From Sinotaia quadrata (Eukaryota > Mollusca > Gastropoda > Architaenioglossa > Viviparidae), in NCBI GenBank assembly GCA_028829895.1, contig CM054178.1, forward strand, positions 67,012,835 to 67,076,834: DNA of 64,000 nt, given 5' to 3'. A program made the translations under genes and the position numbers. The notes beneath the pieces were generated by a model that saw only the letters and a list, made by a program, of their open reading frames with translations, was not told the origin of the DNA and ran no database searches. This document shows positions 1 through 11,645 of this stretch, piece after piece (within the stretch, counting starts at the first letter, position 1; each line of letters begins with the position of its first letter).

Positions 1-107
1 AATAAATCAATCAAGGGTGTGATGGTAACATAATAATTAAATCTTTCTAAAATGTAACACACCTATCCATCGATCTATTCTCTCTGTCGCTCTCTAATAC
101 ATATATA

Positions 108-108
<1 letters not shown>

Positions 109-167
<59 letters not shown>

Positions 168-174
168 ACACACA
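109..174. repeat. (CA)n microsatellite
   Basis: An almost pure CA run with one GA interruption, bounded by short AT runs on both sides. Confidence 0.97.
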
Positions 175-1633
175 CTATATATATATCACATATACGATAC
201 ATACGCATATGATCACTGCAATGCATTAATAAATGTATATAAAAAATATTATAAGATATTGATCGTGGTGGTTATAATTCACTTGGTGAAAAAATAATGC
301 GAAACAACAGACTCGTTCACCTGACATGTCAACACTTTCGGAGGTGGGGATAAAATGCTGTCAATAAATCCCTATTATCACTCTCAGTATAATACGTTTG
401 TATGATTTTTGTTAAGGATTACTCTGATGGAACCTAAACAATAATGGGCAATGCTCACAAACAATGTCAATCTTTATAGCATTTGTACATGTGTGAGTAC
501 CACTCACCTCGCCGGAAAAATAGAGTATGTAATTGATCACCATCCAGTAATAGATGCTCAGTTCAATAAACAAGAAATGTTCCACTGGATTACAGATAGT
601 TCATTTTTCAATAAATATTTCAACTTGGAGTAATCCTCCATGTGCAAATATTTTCTATGACGCGCATCAGAGTATAAACGTCGGAACAGTTTTCGTCATA
701 GCAGACAAAGCATCCTGACGTAGGTTTGTGACGTCAAACACACTGTGGGTGTGCTGCGCATGACGTTACATGAATCAATGCCTGAACGAATTGTGAGTAA
801 ATGTGGGTAATGAATGTAGATGTACGTGGAACAGAAAGGAGCGCGCGCGTGGGTGAATGAGAGTGTGTGTGCATGCGCGAGTGTGTGTGTAATAGAGAGA
901 GAATTTTTCAGTCTTCTGAAAGAATTAATAGCGTTATATCGTTTGGGAATAAAAATATGCAGAAGGCATGACGACATGCTGGTGGTCAATAAAATAAATA
1001 ACAACACTTGCCTGATGAAGTGGACACACATTACATCAAGCATACAGTGGCTGATGAACTGTATGTACATTATTTAAAACTTGCATGAAGTCTGTATAGG
1101 TTATAACAACTTCGTGGACTAGTTCTATATACTTTACTATTGCTGCTACTACTACTATTACTACTAAAAATAATGTATGGGCTATGATGGCAAACTAAGA
1201 ACCAGGCGTTAGTTAGTGATCTAGAGTGCCAGAGGTCTCGGAGCACCCTTTTCTGCTCCAAGGTTTGGAAGAAAGAAAAGGCGGCTCTATCCAAAATACA
1301 CCCATACGCGACTCAAATATAGGTTTCAGAACAAGGTTATCAAGGTCTATACTAAACAGTTATTTTATAGGTACTCCAGTGGAAAATGGTTTACTGGAAC
1401 GCAGCCAAAATCATGGAGGAATTGGAGAACACGCATAATGGCGTGCTACTATCGGCGCCAACCATTAAGTTAGAGGAAACGGGAAACAAATGCTAGAAAT
1501 ATGGCTCATAATTCATCCAGGAGATATCATCAGGAAATTATCCCGTTGAACCAGAAAAGATCCATCATGCAAAATACATTCTTAACATCCCTAGAATTAC
1601 TACAGATAAAACAGCCAGCAAATGACGCTTTCC
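175..1633. other. No gene recognised
   Basis: AT-rich DNA without a recognisable gene. A GC/GT alternating stretch near 838-895 reads open on both strands (85 and 124 codons), but the composition is low-complexity and no domain is visible. An open frame at 1226-1438 (70 codons) is also unrecognised. Confidence 0.5.
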
Positions 1634-1725
1634 TAGTCCACAATAACAGCATTGACTACAGTCCACAATAACAGCATTGACCACAGTCCACAATAACAGC
1701 ATTGACCACAGTCCACAATAAGCAC
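1634..1725. repeat. 25-bp tandem repeat, about 3.6 copies
   Basis: The unit begins agtccacaataacagcattg. Copies start at 1634, 1659, 1684 and 1709, the last one partial. It lies just upstream of an unrelated 20-bp array. Confidence 0.95.
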
Positions 1726-1743
1726 TACTGGAGGATGGCTACC

Positions 1744-2012
1744 TTGGACTTGCTAAATAGTTGGAAGACTTGCTGAATAGCTGGAAGACTTGCTGAATAG
1801 TTGAAAGAATTGCTGAATAGTTGGAAGACTTGACGAACAGTTGAAAGATATGGACAGTTGGAAGACTTGCAGAGCAGTTGGAAGACTTGCTGAATAGTTG
1901 GAAGACTTGCTGAACAGTTGGAAGACTTGACGAACAGTTGAAAGATATGGACAGTTGGAAGACTTGCTGAACAGTTGAAAGATATGGACAGTTGGAAGAC
2001 TTGATGGACAGT
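1744..2012. repeat. 20-bp minisatellite
   Basis: The basic unit is ttggaagacttgctgaatag with variants carrying gacgaacag, and about 13 copies. Insertions containing gatatggacag recur, so a longer compound unit has been amplified as well. Open frames on the minus strand here are repeat read-through. Confidence 0.93.
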
Positions 2013-3148
2013 GATAAGATTTCCTGGACATACCAGGAATCTTGCTAGCATAGACAGTTGTGGGAAAAATAATTATGATTATGACAGATTCAGAAGAAAG
2101 AGTACAGCACCAAAGAACTATTGCGCAATCACATGACTATCAAATTCTTGGAAATTACTAGCAGGACATATTACAGATAACATCATGAAGCAAACGAGCA
2201 GTGAACAAATAGGAAATAGTCCTGGTAACAGTGGGACGGATGACCAACTTTAAGAAACATTTACGACTGACGTCAAGAAAGGGAAACAACTCTAGCAGTG
2301 GCTTGAACTGACCACATTAAAGGCCCATAACTCAGTTCCGCGTTCATTCATAGATAACTTGAAACAAAGAAATTATACAAAACCACACCAGCGGTACAAG
2401 AAAAAAATCTGATCTTAAGGACAAACTGGAAGCCATCCTCAGATGCAAAGGAAATGAAAATGCAGACGTATTTAATAAAAAAATTAAATCTTTTAAGGAG
2501 ACCCTTATCACCATGACACCATGACTGTTTCTTATAGAATACAGACCTAAATTCTCTCAGTCACGACATAAAGAAAATAGGATTGAGATATAAAATTAAA
2601 TCGGGACAATTAATTAGTCACCTTTTTTAACTTGGATTATTTCAAACTGTACGGTAAATATGAACACGCATCAGTTCTCTGAAGCAAACTGTAAAGAGTT
2701 TCAGTGATGACGTTCGGATGAAATTCGGACTTGAAAAATTGTGAAGATTTATCATTCACAAAAGAAAGATCAAATTTATAGAGAGTTGTCATTTTAACAT
2801 CGGATAAAGGAATTGTGTTTCAATGAAAATAGATACAGCTTAAGAAACAGTACTGACCAAAACAAAAATCAAGGTTAGAGGAGACACTAAAAATGTTTTA
2901 TTCAAGACATTACGTCAACTCATTGTAGTGCTGATAACATGCCATAATCAGTTAAACAGGGAGAGCTGTAGACTGGACAACAAACGAGATTAATTAAATA
3001 GATAAGAAAACATGAAAATTGTTCACAGTGCATAGAGCCTTACACCCAAAAGGCTAGGTAGACTTTGAATTGGAAGGTAGAAGACTCAGGAAAACCAAGA
3101 ACATTACTGAAGGACTTTTTATGGGCCTGATGAATAACAATGAATCCA
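2013..3148. other. No gene recognised; possible eroded LINE flank
   Basis: No recognisable domain. It lies immediately 5' of a LINE remnant, so part may be an unrecognisable upstream section of that element. I see no reverse transcriptase motif that would prove it. Confidence 0.35.
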
Positions 3149-3232
3149 CTCACACACACACACACACACATATATATATTTTTTATTTTGTCATATATAT
3201 ATGCAAATACTCTCTCAGAGAGAGAGAGAGAA
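3149..3232. repeat. Composite CA / TA / GA microsatellite
   Basis: (CA)n, then an AT-rich run, then (GA)n, in succession. It interrupts the region upstream of the LINE remnant. Confidence 0.9.
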
Positions 3233-3329
3233 GAAAAAAGACGTGCGCATGCAGAGATAAGATGAAGATAGTGGATTATACAAATTACCTTAAATAGACA
3301 AAGAAATATGGAAGACGACAAAAATAGAA

Positions 3330-4255
3330 ACAAGCCTCAACAGGACCAGAAACATCTCTGTGCGCGACAAGCCGATGAAACATCAACGCACTCAATATAC
3401 ACATGGCTGAGAGAGCCAAGGTTCAAAAGCTGAAAGAGAAGCACTCATCTCCGCTGCGGAAGATCAAACGCTAAACCCAAACTCCAGCAAAGGCAAAAAG
3501 TCGTGAAGATCCCAAAGGACCCCAACTGCCGACTTTACAAAAGCATGGATGAAGCAACAAAACCATCTCCAGCTGGAACAGAATATATTAGAAAGCACAT
3601 GAACTGGCAAACTTCTATTGAAGTCTCTATGAAAATATAGGGAATCACAGCACCCGCCCCAAAAGAGCATAGATGCACCAACAGAAGCAGTCATTGAAAC
3701 GATGCTTCGAAACAAGAACAGTTCCCTTAACCCGTTGAATGACACTGGGACCAATAATCCCTAAAGTCAAACTGGTCATGGGACCATAACTCCCAATAGA
3801 TGCACACGTTCAGTCTCAGCAATCCTAGTCACTAAAAATAACCAATCAGAGTGCAGGACACACGTGCCTTCACTTCAGCAGCCAATTTGTTACAATTTTT
3901 TTTTTATTGGGTACTGTATACAGTACCCTCTGACGGGATTTTTTTGTCTGTTTCCCGCATACAGACCAGATATTTTAGTCGTCAACAAGTCTAACAGGAC
4001 AACATTAAACATCTTTGGTGCTGTACCAAATGACAAAAACATAAAACGAAGGAATTCTAAAAGATTGAATACTACCACAATCTCATTTCAGAAATCCAGA
4101 GACTATGGAATGTAGGAGCAGACCTCATACTAAACGTAATAGAAGCGCTAGGGAACTTAACACCTGAGTTTGAAAGTTAAATGAAACACTATCATGAAAC
4201 CATAAACTTGCCCCAGTGCTAAAAGCAACACTCCTTTGAAGCGCCCACATCCAAT
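3330..4255 (+). mobile_element. Degenerate LINE (non-LTR retrotransposon), ORF2 C-terminal part
   Basis: Translating the plus strand across several frameshifts and stops gives the conserved C-terminal block of a widespread animal LINE ORF2, downstream of the reverse transcriptase. In order: WLREPRFK at 3404; a zinc-knuckle-like CRLYKSMDEAT at 3527 (second Cys changed to Tyr); a WDHN motif near 3798; RPDILVVNK at 3963; SEIQRLWNVGADLI near 4098; IEALGNLTPEF near 4140; and LKATLL, a stop, then SAHI up to about 4251. The reading frame is broken by point stops (a GAA-to-TAA-type change near 4049), frameshifts and an insertion between the WDHN and RPDI blocks. The reverse transcriptase and endonuclease parts are not visible, so this is a dead 5'-truncated or eroded copy. 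The family assignment comes from remembered block order, and the clade is not settled. Confidence 0.8.
3814..3960. other. Insertion within the LINE, carrying a perfect palindrome
   Basis: About 146 bp separate the WDHN and RPDI blocks, which sit only a few residues apart in related LINE proteins. Inside is a perfect 20-bp palindrome, gggtactgtatacagtaccc, at 3909-3928, preceded by a T run. The exact insertion edges are uncertain. Confidence 0.5.
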
Positions 4256-5144
4256 ATACAAAATGGAATCTCCCACAATCGTGGTATAATTCTTTGACCA
4301 AGCTCCACAACCAACTAACCGAAGGATACCAGAAGTCAAAAAGGGGGTCAGGAACAAGGTCAAGAACAAGAAAGAGAAGGCGAAGAAGGATGGCAATTAT
4401 GTCAAAGAGATGGAGAAAAAATATAGATATAATTATAAACAAAGGGTACTTGTAAACAGTCACTCTAAAGCAATAATCTGAAAATACTTTTACTGAACGA
4501 TCACTTGCACTTCTGTTATCATCTTGGTCGAACTTGTTTGCAATAATATTTTTTTAATTAAAACGAAAAGTCAGTGATTATTTCTGTTCACTTTTATATG
4601 TACTATTTTTTTTAATTTTCAAAACTGTACGTTATTTGTAACAGGTGCAAAAGGTTACAGCTTTAAATGGGCATTCCAGAAGTCATGGATGACGTCAGAA
4701 GCAAACTTAAACCTAAAAATATGATTGTCTTATAACTCAGCATTTAATGTGATTATTTGCTCTTAACTCGACATTTAATGTGATTATTTGCTTTCACCTC
4801 AACGTTTCCCAAAACGTAATAAATGTTGGGGATTTTTAGGTTTATTTTTCTTTTTGGATGCACAGAACATCAGTTCTTAGGTTTAACTTTTTAAAATAAT
4901 AATGATAAAAGCATTTTTAGAAAACGAAATAACTGTATTGAAACGGAATTAGAAGCCATAAGCTATTTCTGGCGATTGTGATAGTTTTTATGATGGGGGG
5001 GGGGGGTTGGCATGTGTGTATGTATGTTTGTATGTTTGTGTTTGTGTATTTCTGTAGGTTATGTCATCACAAATTAATTGTAAAATCGTGAAATGTTGTT
5101 ATGTTTACTTCATGAACAGGCTGCAATGGCTATCGCCTGATTAA
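4256..5144. other. No gene recognised
   Basis: AT-rich. It may include the LINE 3' untranslated tail at its start. A short duplication built on catttaatgtgattatttgc lies at 4741-4793. A G run lies at 4995-5007. Confidence 0.45.
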
Positions 5145-5405
5145 ATGTTTTGTTGCTGCGTGAATATCTGTTTTGTTGTTGTATGAATATATGTGTTGCT
5201 GCTACATGAATATCTCTTTAGTTGTTATATGAATATTTGTTTTATGATACACGAATATCTGTTTTGTTGTTATATGAATATCTGTTTAGTTGTTATATGA
5301 ATATTTGTTTTATGATATATGAATATATGTTTTGTTGTTATATGAATATCTGTTTTGTTGCTACACAAATATCTGTTTTGTGCTATAGAAATTTCTGTTT
5401 TGAAA
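5145..5405. repeat. About 22-bp minisatellite
   Basis: The unit is close to tgttttgttgttatatgaat followed by at. About 11 copies, with moderate divergence and small length changes. Confidence 0.92.
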
Positions 5406-6059
5406 CGATTAGGTGAATTGGTTCTATTAGTGGACAAACTTTTTATTACGTTATATACTATATAGTTGATTTGTTTATAATATATACAGTTCTGTCCGTA
5501 CGTCATTAATTGATTCTATATTGAATAGCTGCTGTGCTGAGTCAAAATTAACTGTTTTTGCTTAAGATTTAAATTTCTTGATCTGAATAGCAAAATGTCA
5601 GCTGTGCCTTTGCCTATTTGTAGGCAGTTTCTTACCACTGACTGAGCCTAGACAAAAATAAGAAATAGAAAGAAGAAGAAGAAATTATAATTGAAAAGTA
5701 TATACAATATCCGAGTAAAAGTTCTTGGTAAATAATGCCCTGGAGAGATTCCTGGTTTGAAAGACAGATTGGAAACACCAAAAGAGGGATTGGCATTTCG
5801 TGATGCAAGAAAGACAGTACATTAAAAACTAATACCACTGTGCTTCTGCTACTATAGGACCTGTACTACAGTTCTACTTGTGCAACTTTTTTTTCTAAGG
5901 ACTAAAATAAACGACATGCTCCCTTGTACTTTAAATGCTGTAAAGTTTATCTAGTGCAGTTTCTTTTTCGTCTTAAAAAATAACAACGGTACTTTCTATT
6001 CTTCCCACCCCCACCCCCGGTACTTCCGCTTCGTGACATATATCGTGCGTTTGTTTATA
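5406..6059. other. No gene recognised
   Basis: AT-rich sequence with a GAA-rich patch near 5670. A C-rich run lies at 6004-6018. Confidence 0.5.
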
Positions 6060-6770
6060 AAGGGCAACAATCGTCACTGATTCGTACTTAAGAGAGAAAA
6101 AGACAACTCCAACAAATTCAGAGCCAAAGGGAGAGTAGCAGAGTAGGAACCATGATTTATGAGAGGTGGAATGGTGACTACAAAGCCCGGCCGTTCGAAG
6201 GCCAAAGGGAAAGTAGCAAGGAACAATCGATGATTTCGCACGTAATACATAAATGACATACAACGCTAAGGCGCTCAAGGGCGATAATGAGAATAACCGG
6301 TAGGAGCGCTTCGTGATTTCGCACGTGCTGGATAAAAGACATACAACACCTAATCGTTCGAAGGTCAAAGGGAGAGAAGTAGAGAAGGAGCAGACGCTAG
6401 ACTTTCGAAAGCCAAAGGAAAAGAACCAGGGAAAGAAGAGTCGCTAATTTCTCAAGATGAAATAAAGAAAGCACAGCGCCTGGGAGGTTCGAAAACCAAA
6501 AGGAAAGTAATACTGTAGGAACAGTGATAATTTCACTTGTGATAAAATATGAAATAGGACAACCCTGGGTGTTCGTACGTCAAAGGGAGGGTAAAACAGT
6601 GCGTATGCACAATCGATTATTTTGATCGTGATAGATAAACGATAAGACAACGTTCGAAGGTCAAAGGGAGTTAATAATTTGCCTAAGTCGTCGATTTTGC
6701 TCGTAACACATAAAAGATAAGACGAGACCAGTTAGAGTAGGAACAGTCGGTGATTTCGCAAATGGTTGAG
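6060..6770. repeat. Highly diverged tandem repeat, unit about 90-110 bp
   Basis: The motif ttcgaaggtcaaagggag recurs with changes near 6113, 6192, 6358, 6408, 6490, 6571 and 6652. Each time it is followed about 40-50 bp later by a block like gatttcgcacgtgataca. Spacing is irregular, so this is an old array. Minus-strand open frames in it are repeat read-through. Confidence 0.75.
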
Positions 6771-7975
6771 TAATTGCAGAAAGTGGCCAGCAGCAAAAAT
6801 GTGAAATGCCAAGAAAGAGAAGCAGTTAGAGAAGCAAGGGTAAAAGAGAGCAAGAGACATAACAGACGAGAAGAAATTATAAAACTAATGAAGAATCTTT
6901 TGGAAAGGTATTGTGATTCGGGGTTTATTTGTTTGTTTGTATTTGTTTTTTTCTTTCTTTTGCATCAAGTTCATCTTGTGTTGTTGTGTTCATTCATTCG
7001 CAAAATAAGCTCACTAAGTCTCAAATGGCATTTTTTAAAATATATATATTACTCTAATGAACAACTTATACTTAAATGGCTTTTGTAAATATATTGTACA
7101 CTGTGATTTGTGTGTGTGGAATGGACGGGGTACTCCCGCTTCTTTTCTTTCTTTAGGAATATAGCAAACAACTCACCTGATTTTATTTTGTCATTTCTAC
7201 ATTTTCCTTGTTGCACCGAGCCAGTCTCGCTAAGTGAAGGGTGCTCAATTGAAACTTTTAAGTCAGAGTTCCGACGCAAAATTTTATTTCAGATCGCCGT
7301 TAGTGGCATGCAGTAAAGCGAACTTTTTTTTTAAATGGCTAGCATGCAAACGCAAAAATGCTTATTTCATCGTTCAAGTTCTCTGTTTTCAACAAAATTT
7401 GCAAAACTTGTGAACATTCAGTGCTTTTTGTTTAAGACCTCTTTATGATTCAGTTTCCTGTCTGCTTGTCGAAATATTCTTTATATTCAGTTTACTGTCT
7501 GCTGGTCGAAATAGATGGTCATTAACTATGTAGTACAGGCTTCAAATTCAGTTACACGGCCAGGGATATACGCCTCTTTAACTCCATACAGTCCTCTTTC
7601 CAATCCCAGAAATCCAGTCCCGAATGTACTTTTTATTACCGTAGTACTGTCTGTAAATGCTTCCGCATGGCCCCTTTGATTTAACTCTGCCACCGTATAT
7701 ATCTATAAATAACCTCTGTTCACAGGGGCCTTTTTAAAAAAAAATTCTTTGATCCAGCTTCTTAAAGTTAACCTTCCCATTCGATCGATAAGAACTGAAA
7801 ACAATATTTTTTTTTTTAATAAAAGCTCTATGTATGCTGTGCAATTATCGACCGAGCATGTCTCGACAGAACCGTTGCCCATAAACGTATATGTTGTTTT
7901 AGAAGTTAATACAACAAAAACGTTTCTACGGATCTTTCTCTGCATTCTGGCAGTCACTTTGAACCAATTTTGCGC
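6771..7975. other. No gene recognised
   Basis: Several open frames of 68-104 codons, none with a recognisable domain. Nothing else stands out. Confidence 0.45.
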
Positions 7976-8515
7976 TGAAGTTCATGTTATGTAGTTTTCG
8001 ACACGAAGTTCATGTTACGTAGTTTTCTTCGTCACGAAGTTCATGTTATGTAGTCTTCTTCGTCACGAAATTCATGTTATGTAGTCTTCGTCACGAGGTT
8101 CATGTTACGTAGTCTTCTTCACGAAGTTCATGTTACGTAGTCTTCTTTGTCACGAAGTTCATGTTATGTAGTCTTCGTCACGAAGTTCATGTTACGTAGT
8201 CTTCTTCGTCACGAAGTTCATGTTATGTAGTCTTCTTTGTCACGAAGTTCATGTTATGTAGTCTTCGTCACGAAGTTCATGTTATGTAGTCTTCTTTGTC
8301 ACGAAGTTCATGTTATGTAGTCTTCGTCACGAAGTTCATGTTACGTAGTCTTCTTCGTCACGAAGTTCATGTTATGTAGTCTTCGTCACGAAGTTCATGT
8401 TACGTAGATTTCTTGGTCACGAAGTTCATGTTACGTAGTTTTCTTCGTCACGAAGTTCATGTTACGTAGATTTCTTGGTCACAAAGTTCATGTTACGTAG
8501 TTTTCTTCGTCACGA
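7976..8515. repeat. 29/32-bp minisatellite
   Basis: The core is cacgaagttcatgttatgta followed by gtcttcgt or the longer gtcttcttcgt. Two unit lengths alternate by a 3-bp ttc difference. About 18 copies with low divergence. Confidence 0.95.
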
Positions 8516-9289
8516 GGAGAGTAAGGAGATGGAGGTGGGTCGGACAGAACATATAACAACCGATATCATTATTTTAAGATAATCTTTTTCATTTTACTTT
8601 GCAATCCTACCAGAAGAATGGAGGTGTCCGGTTCCTAAGAAACAAAGAAAACATGGGCAAAAAATCCAAATCTAAATACAAGAACTGGGGTTAGTGAACC
8701 CAGAACACATTCCTGCACGATAGAGTCCAAATTGTAAGCATAAATTTCAGAGTTGAAAGCTATTTAGTACACTTTTGCATTGTATTTATCGAACAGGGAA
8801 GGAAAATTAATCACACAAAGAGAGAGACACACACTCATATACACACACCAACACGCACGCAGAACACACATACTAGTGCTTTAAAAAGAAACCGCGTCAA
8901 GCTTTACCCAAAAGGAAAAAAAAATCCGCCATGACAAATCGAATATAACGCTAGAGTGGACACCTAAGCAAGTTTTTGAAGTACAATATATATCTGACTG
9001 CCGCAGGCTGGATTGGGTTTTCTGCTCGAAGGAGCTGCATTGCCAGGCTGAAGAAGCGGTTTTTCGCTCGCAGATTCAATAAAGACATTCGTTATCACAT
9101 AGCCGGCCTACTACTGGCCAGCAATCAAAACGAGGCTCTCTCTGCCTGTCACGAGATGCATCGCTATGCGCCATGAATGAATGAAGCGGCTGAGTAGCGG
9201 TAAGGTTGGATGTTTAAAAAAAAAATCATCCTACCAATTCTATAAATTGTAGGGCTTACTGTTTAAACCAACAATGGACAGATCCGGAT
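8516..9289. other. No gene recognised; one GC-richer open stretch
   Basis: Nothing recognisable in most of it. The stretch 8976-9176 reads open for 66 codons and is richer in GC than its surroundings, with an AATAAAG near 9078. I do not recognise the product and do not call it a gene. Confidence 0.4.
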
Positions 9290-9720
9290 CTAACAGCGTG
9301 ACGTCTGAATACGGAGCTTTTCCTGCATAGGTCTTTTCCTAGAGTTAACCGTGTGTGGATACAGAAGTGTGCCCATACCGGTCTGTTTTGCTAGAGTTAA
9401 CGTTGACTGGGCACAGACCTGTATCTGCACAGACTCTGTTCTAGAGTTGACAATATGTAGGCAAAGAACTGGTCTGGACAAATGCTGTATCCGCACAGAT
9501 CTTGTTCTAGAGTTAGCAATGTGTCGGCATATAACTGTGCCCGTATAGGTCTAGACACAGCTGAATTCGCACAGGTCTTGTTCTAGAATTTAATTGTTTA
9601 GCTATAAAACACAGAGCAACATCCGCGCAGATATTGTCCTAGACCTAGACGATAGCAATATGCGGGTTCAAAACTGTGTTTTATAAGTCTGTTGTTAGAG
9701 TTCACTTTGTCTGTTTGTAT
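9290..9720. repeat. Diverged tandem repeat, about 60-bp unit
   Basis: Recurring block tctagagttaacaatgtg preceded by a gcacagacctgtt-like block. About seven diverged copies. It grades directly into the next array. Confidence 0.8.
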
Positions 9721-10020
9721 TTTCGCACAGTTCTTTCATGACAATACGATAATGCCTAGCTCTGGCATTGTGCGATATTGTCTAGTTCTTTCATGACTGT
9801 GTGGTTATGTCTAACTTTCATGACAGTGCGATATTGTCTAGCTCTCTCATGACAGTATGATATTGTCTCACTCTTTCATGACTGCGATATTGTCTAACTC
9901 TCTCATGTCAGTGCGATATTGTTTAACTCTTGCATGACAGTACGATATTGTCTTAATCTTTCATGACTGTGCAATATTGTCTAGCTCTGACATGACAATG
10001 CGATATTGTCTATGTACATA
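9721..10020. repeat. About 30-bp minisatellite
   Basis: The unit is near tctttcatgacagtgcgata followed by ttgtctaac. About nine copies with moderate divergence. Confidence 0.9.
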
Positions 10021-11059
10021 GAGGACGATACACACAGCATAGACTGTGTCTGAGCAATTACTGTCTGTGTATGGGCGAACATGGTCGTACTCTGTAAATC
10101 TATGGGGTTTATTTTTAGGTGTATGATACTGTCTTTATACATGGCTGTACAAGGACCGTACAGACCCACTCAAAACGTACTTTGCCTGTGTACTAATTGG
10201 TTGTTGACCTGTTCAGGTGTGTTTCTAACATGATATTGTCAGCATATAACTGTTTAGTAGACTGTTCTTCATATCATACTGTCTTTATTCAGCGGGATTA
10301 ACTATGTAATCTAGATCTTTCAGACCCTGTATTGTCTTAATATAGTGCGATTGGCAGTTTAACCTGAACGGAATATAAAATGTCTTTTAGTTTTCAAAGG
10401 CGTTGTTCTACAGATCAGTTCTGAGCAAATAATAGTGTCCGTGATGAGCACTCTTAGATATACCCTACTGTTTGGAGTATTGTGTAAACATAAGATTACC
10501 TGGACTGTACTGCAAAGATCTGGTCTGTCTACGAGGGTATATATGTGTGCGCATGAAAGTATATGACTGAAATACCACTTCTGACACTGCGATATATTTC
10601 AATAGCTCTGATGTAAAACTTTCTGAGTGTCTGAGTTGTAATATCACTTCGCTGTCAAAGAGCGGCATGTAAACCTGTTCGGTAAATTTACAGTTCTATG
10701 GCAGGAGGAGGTTCGGAGTGAAAGGTGGTCAGGCGTCTCACTCGTTGTCGCCACTACCACCACCCCACCCTGCAGGGCTGTCCACGAATCCTTGCACTTT
10801 ATTCTACATCTAAAATAACGTTGTCTAGTATCTTGTGCAACCATCGCGAAATCGGCGATAGTCTAAACTAATACCATCACCTTAAACAGTCATGCTAACC
10901 TAGGTTTGAAACCAGTTGATAGATAAATATACATCACTAATGACCTCAACCACAGAGTCCTGATAGAAGGCTGATGTTCTAAATGATAATGTTCCAGTTT
11001 TTGATTACTCCAACTTATATGGAGAAGTTATGATTGCCAAAGAATATACGGCTGAGTGT
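10021..11059. other. No gene recognised
   Basis: Mixed AT-rich DNA. A CAC/GTGG-rich patch lies near 10690-10790. No domain is seen in any frame. Confidence 0.45.
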
Positions 11060-11600
11060 TCCAGGTGTATGTGCATACTGATACTGATCCAGATTAATCG
11101 GACATGTAATGACTGATCCAAATAGTACAGGCATGTTATGAATGATCAAAATAGTACGGACATGTTATGACTGATCCAAATAGTACAGGCATGTTATGAA
11201 TGATCAAAATAGTACGGACATGTTAAGACTTATTCAAAGAGTACAAACATGTTATGAATGGTCCAAACAATACTGACATGATATTTCTGATCCAAACAGT
11301 ACAGACATGTCATTACTGACCCAAACAAAACGGATATTTATGATTGGTCCAAACAGTACACATATGTTATGACTAATCCAAACGATGTGAACATATTACG
11401 AGTGATCCAAACAGTATGGACATGTTATTACTGATCCGAACAGTAAGGGCATATTATGACTGATCCAAACAGTCAAGACAGGTTATTACTGATCCAATCA
11501 ATACAGACATGTTATGTCTTATTCAAACAGTACAGACATATTATTACTGATCCTAACAGTATGAACTTTATCTAACCGAACCAGACCATATTGGATGTGT
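11060..11600. repeat. About 29-bp minisatellite
   Basis: The unit is near tgatccaaacagtacagaca followed by tgttatgac. About 18 copies with clear divergence. A hAT element begins about 45 bp after its recognisable end. Confidence 0.92.
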
Positions 11601-11645
11601 TTTGATTGTTCCAGACTGAATGGACATATTCGGACTGCTCTAGAC

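Noticed and set aside
696..1077. Overlapping opposite-strand open frames of 124 and 85 codons
   Set aside because: They lie over a GT/GC-alternating tract and show no domain.
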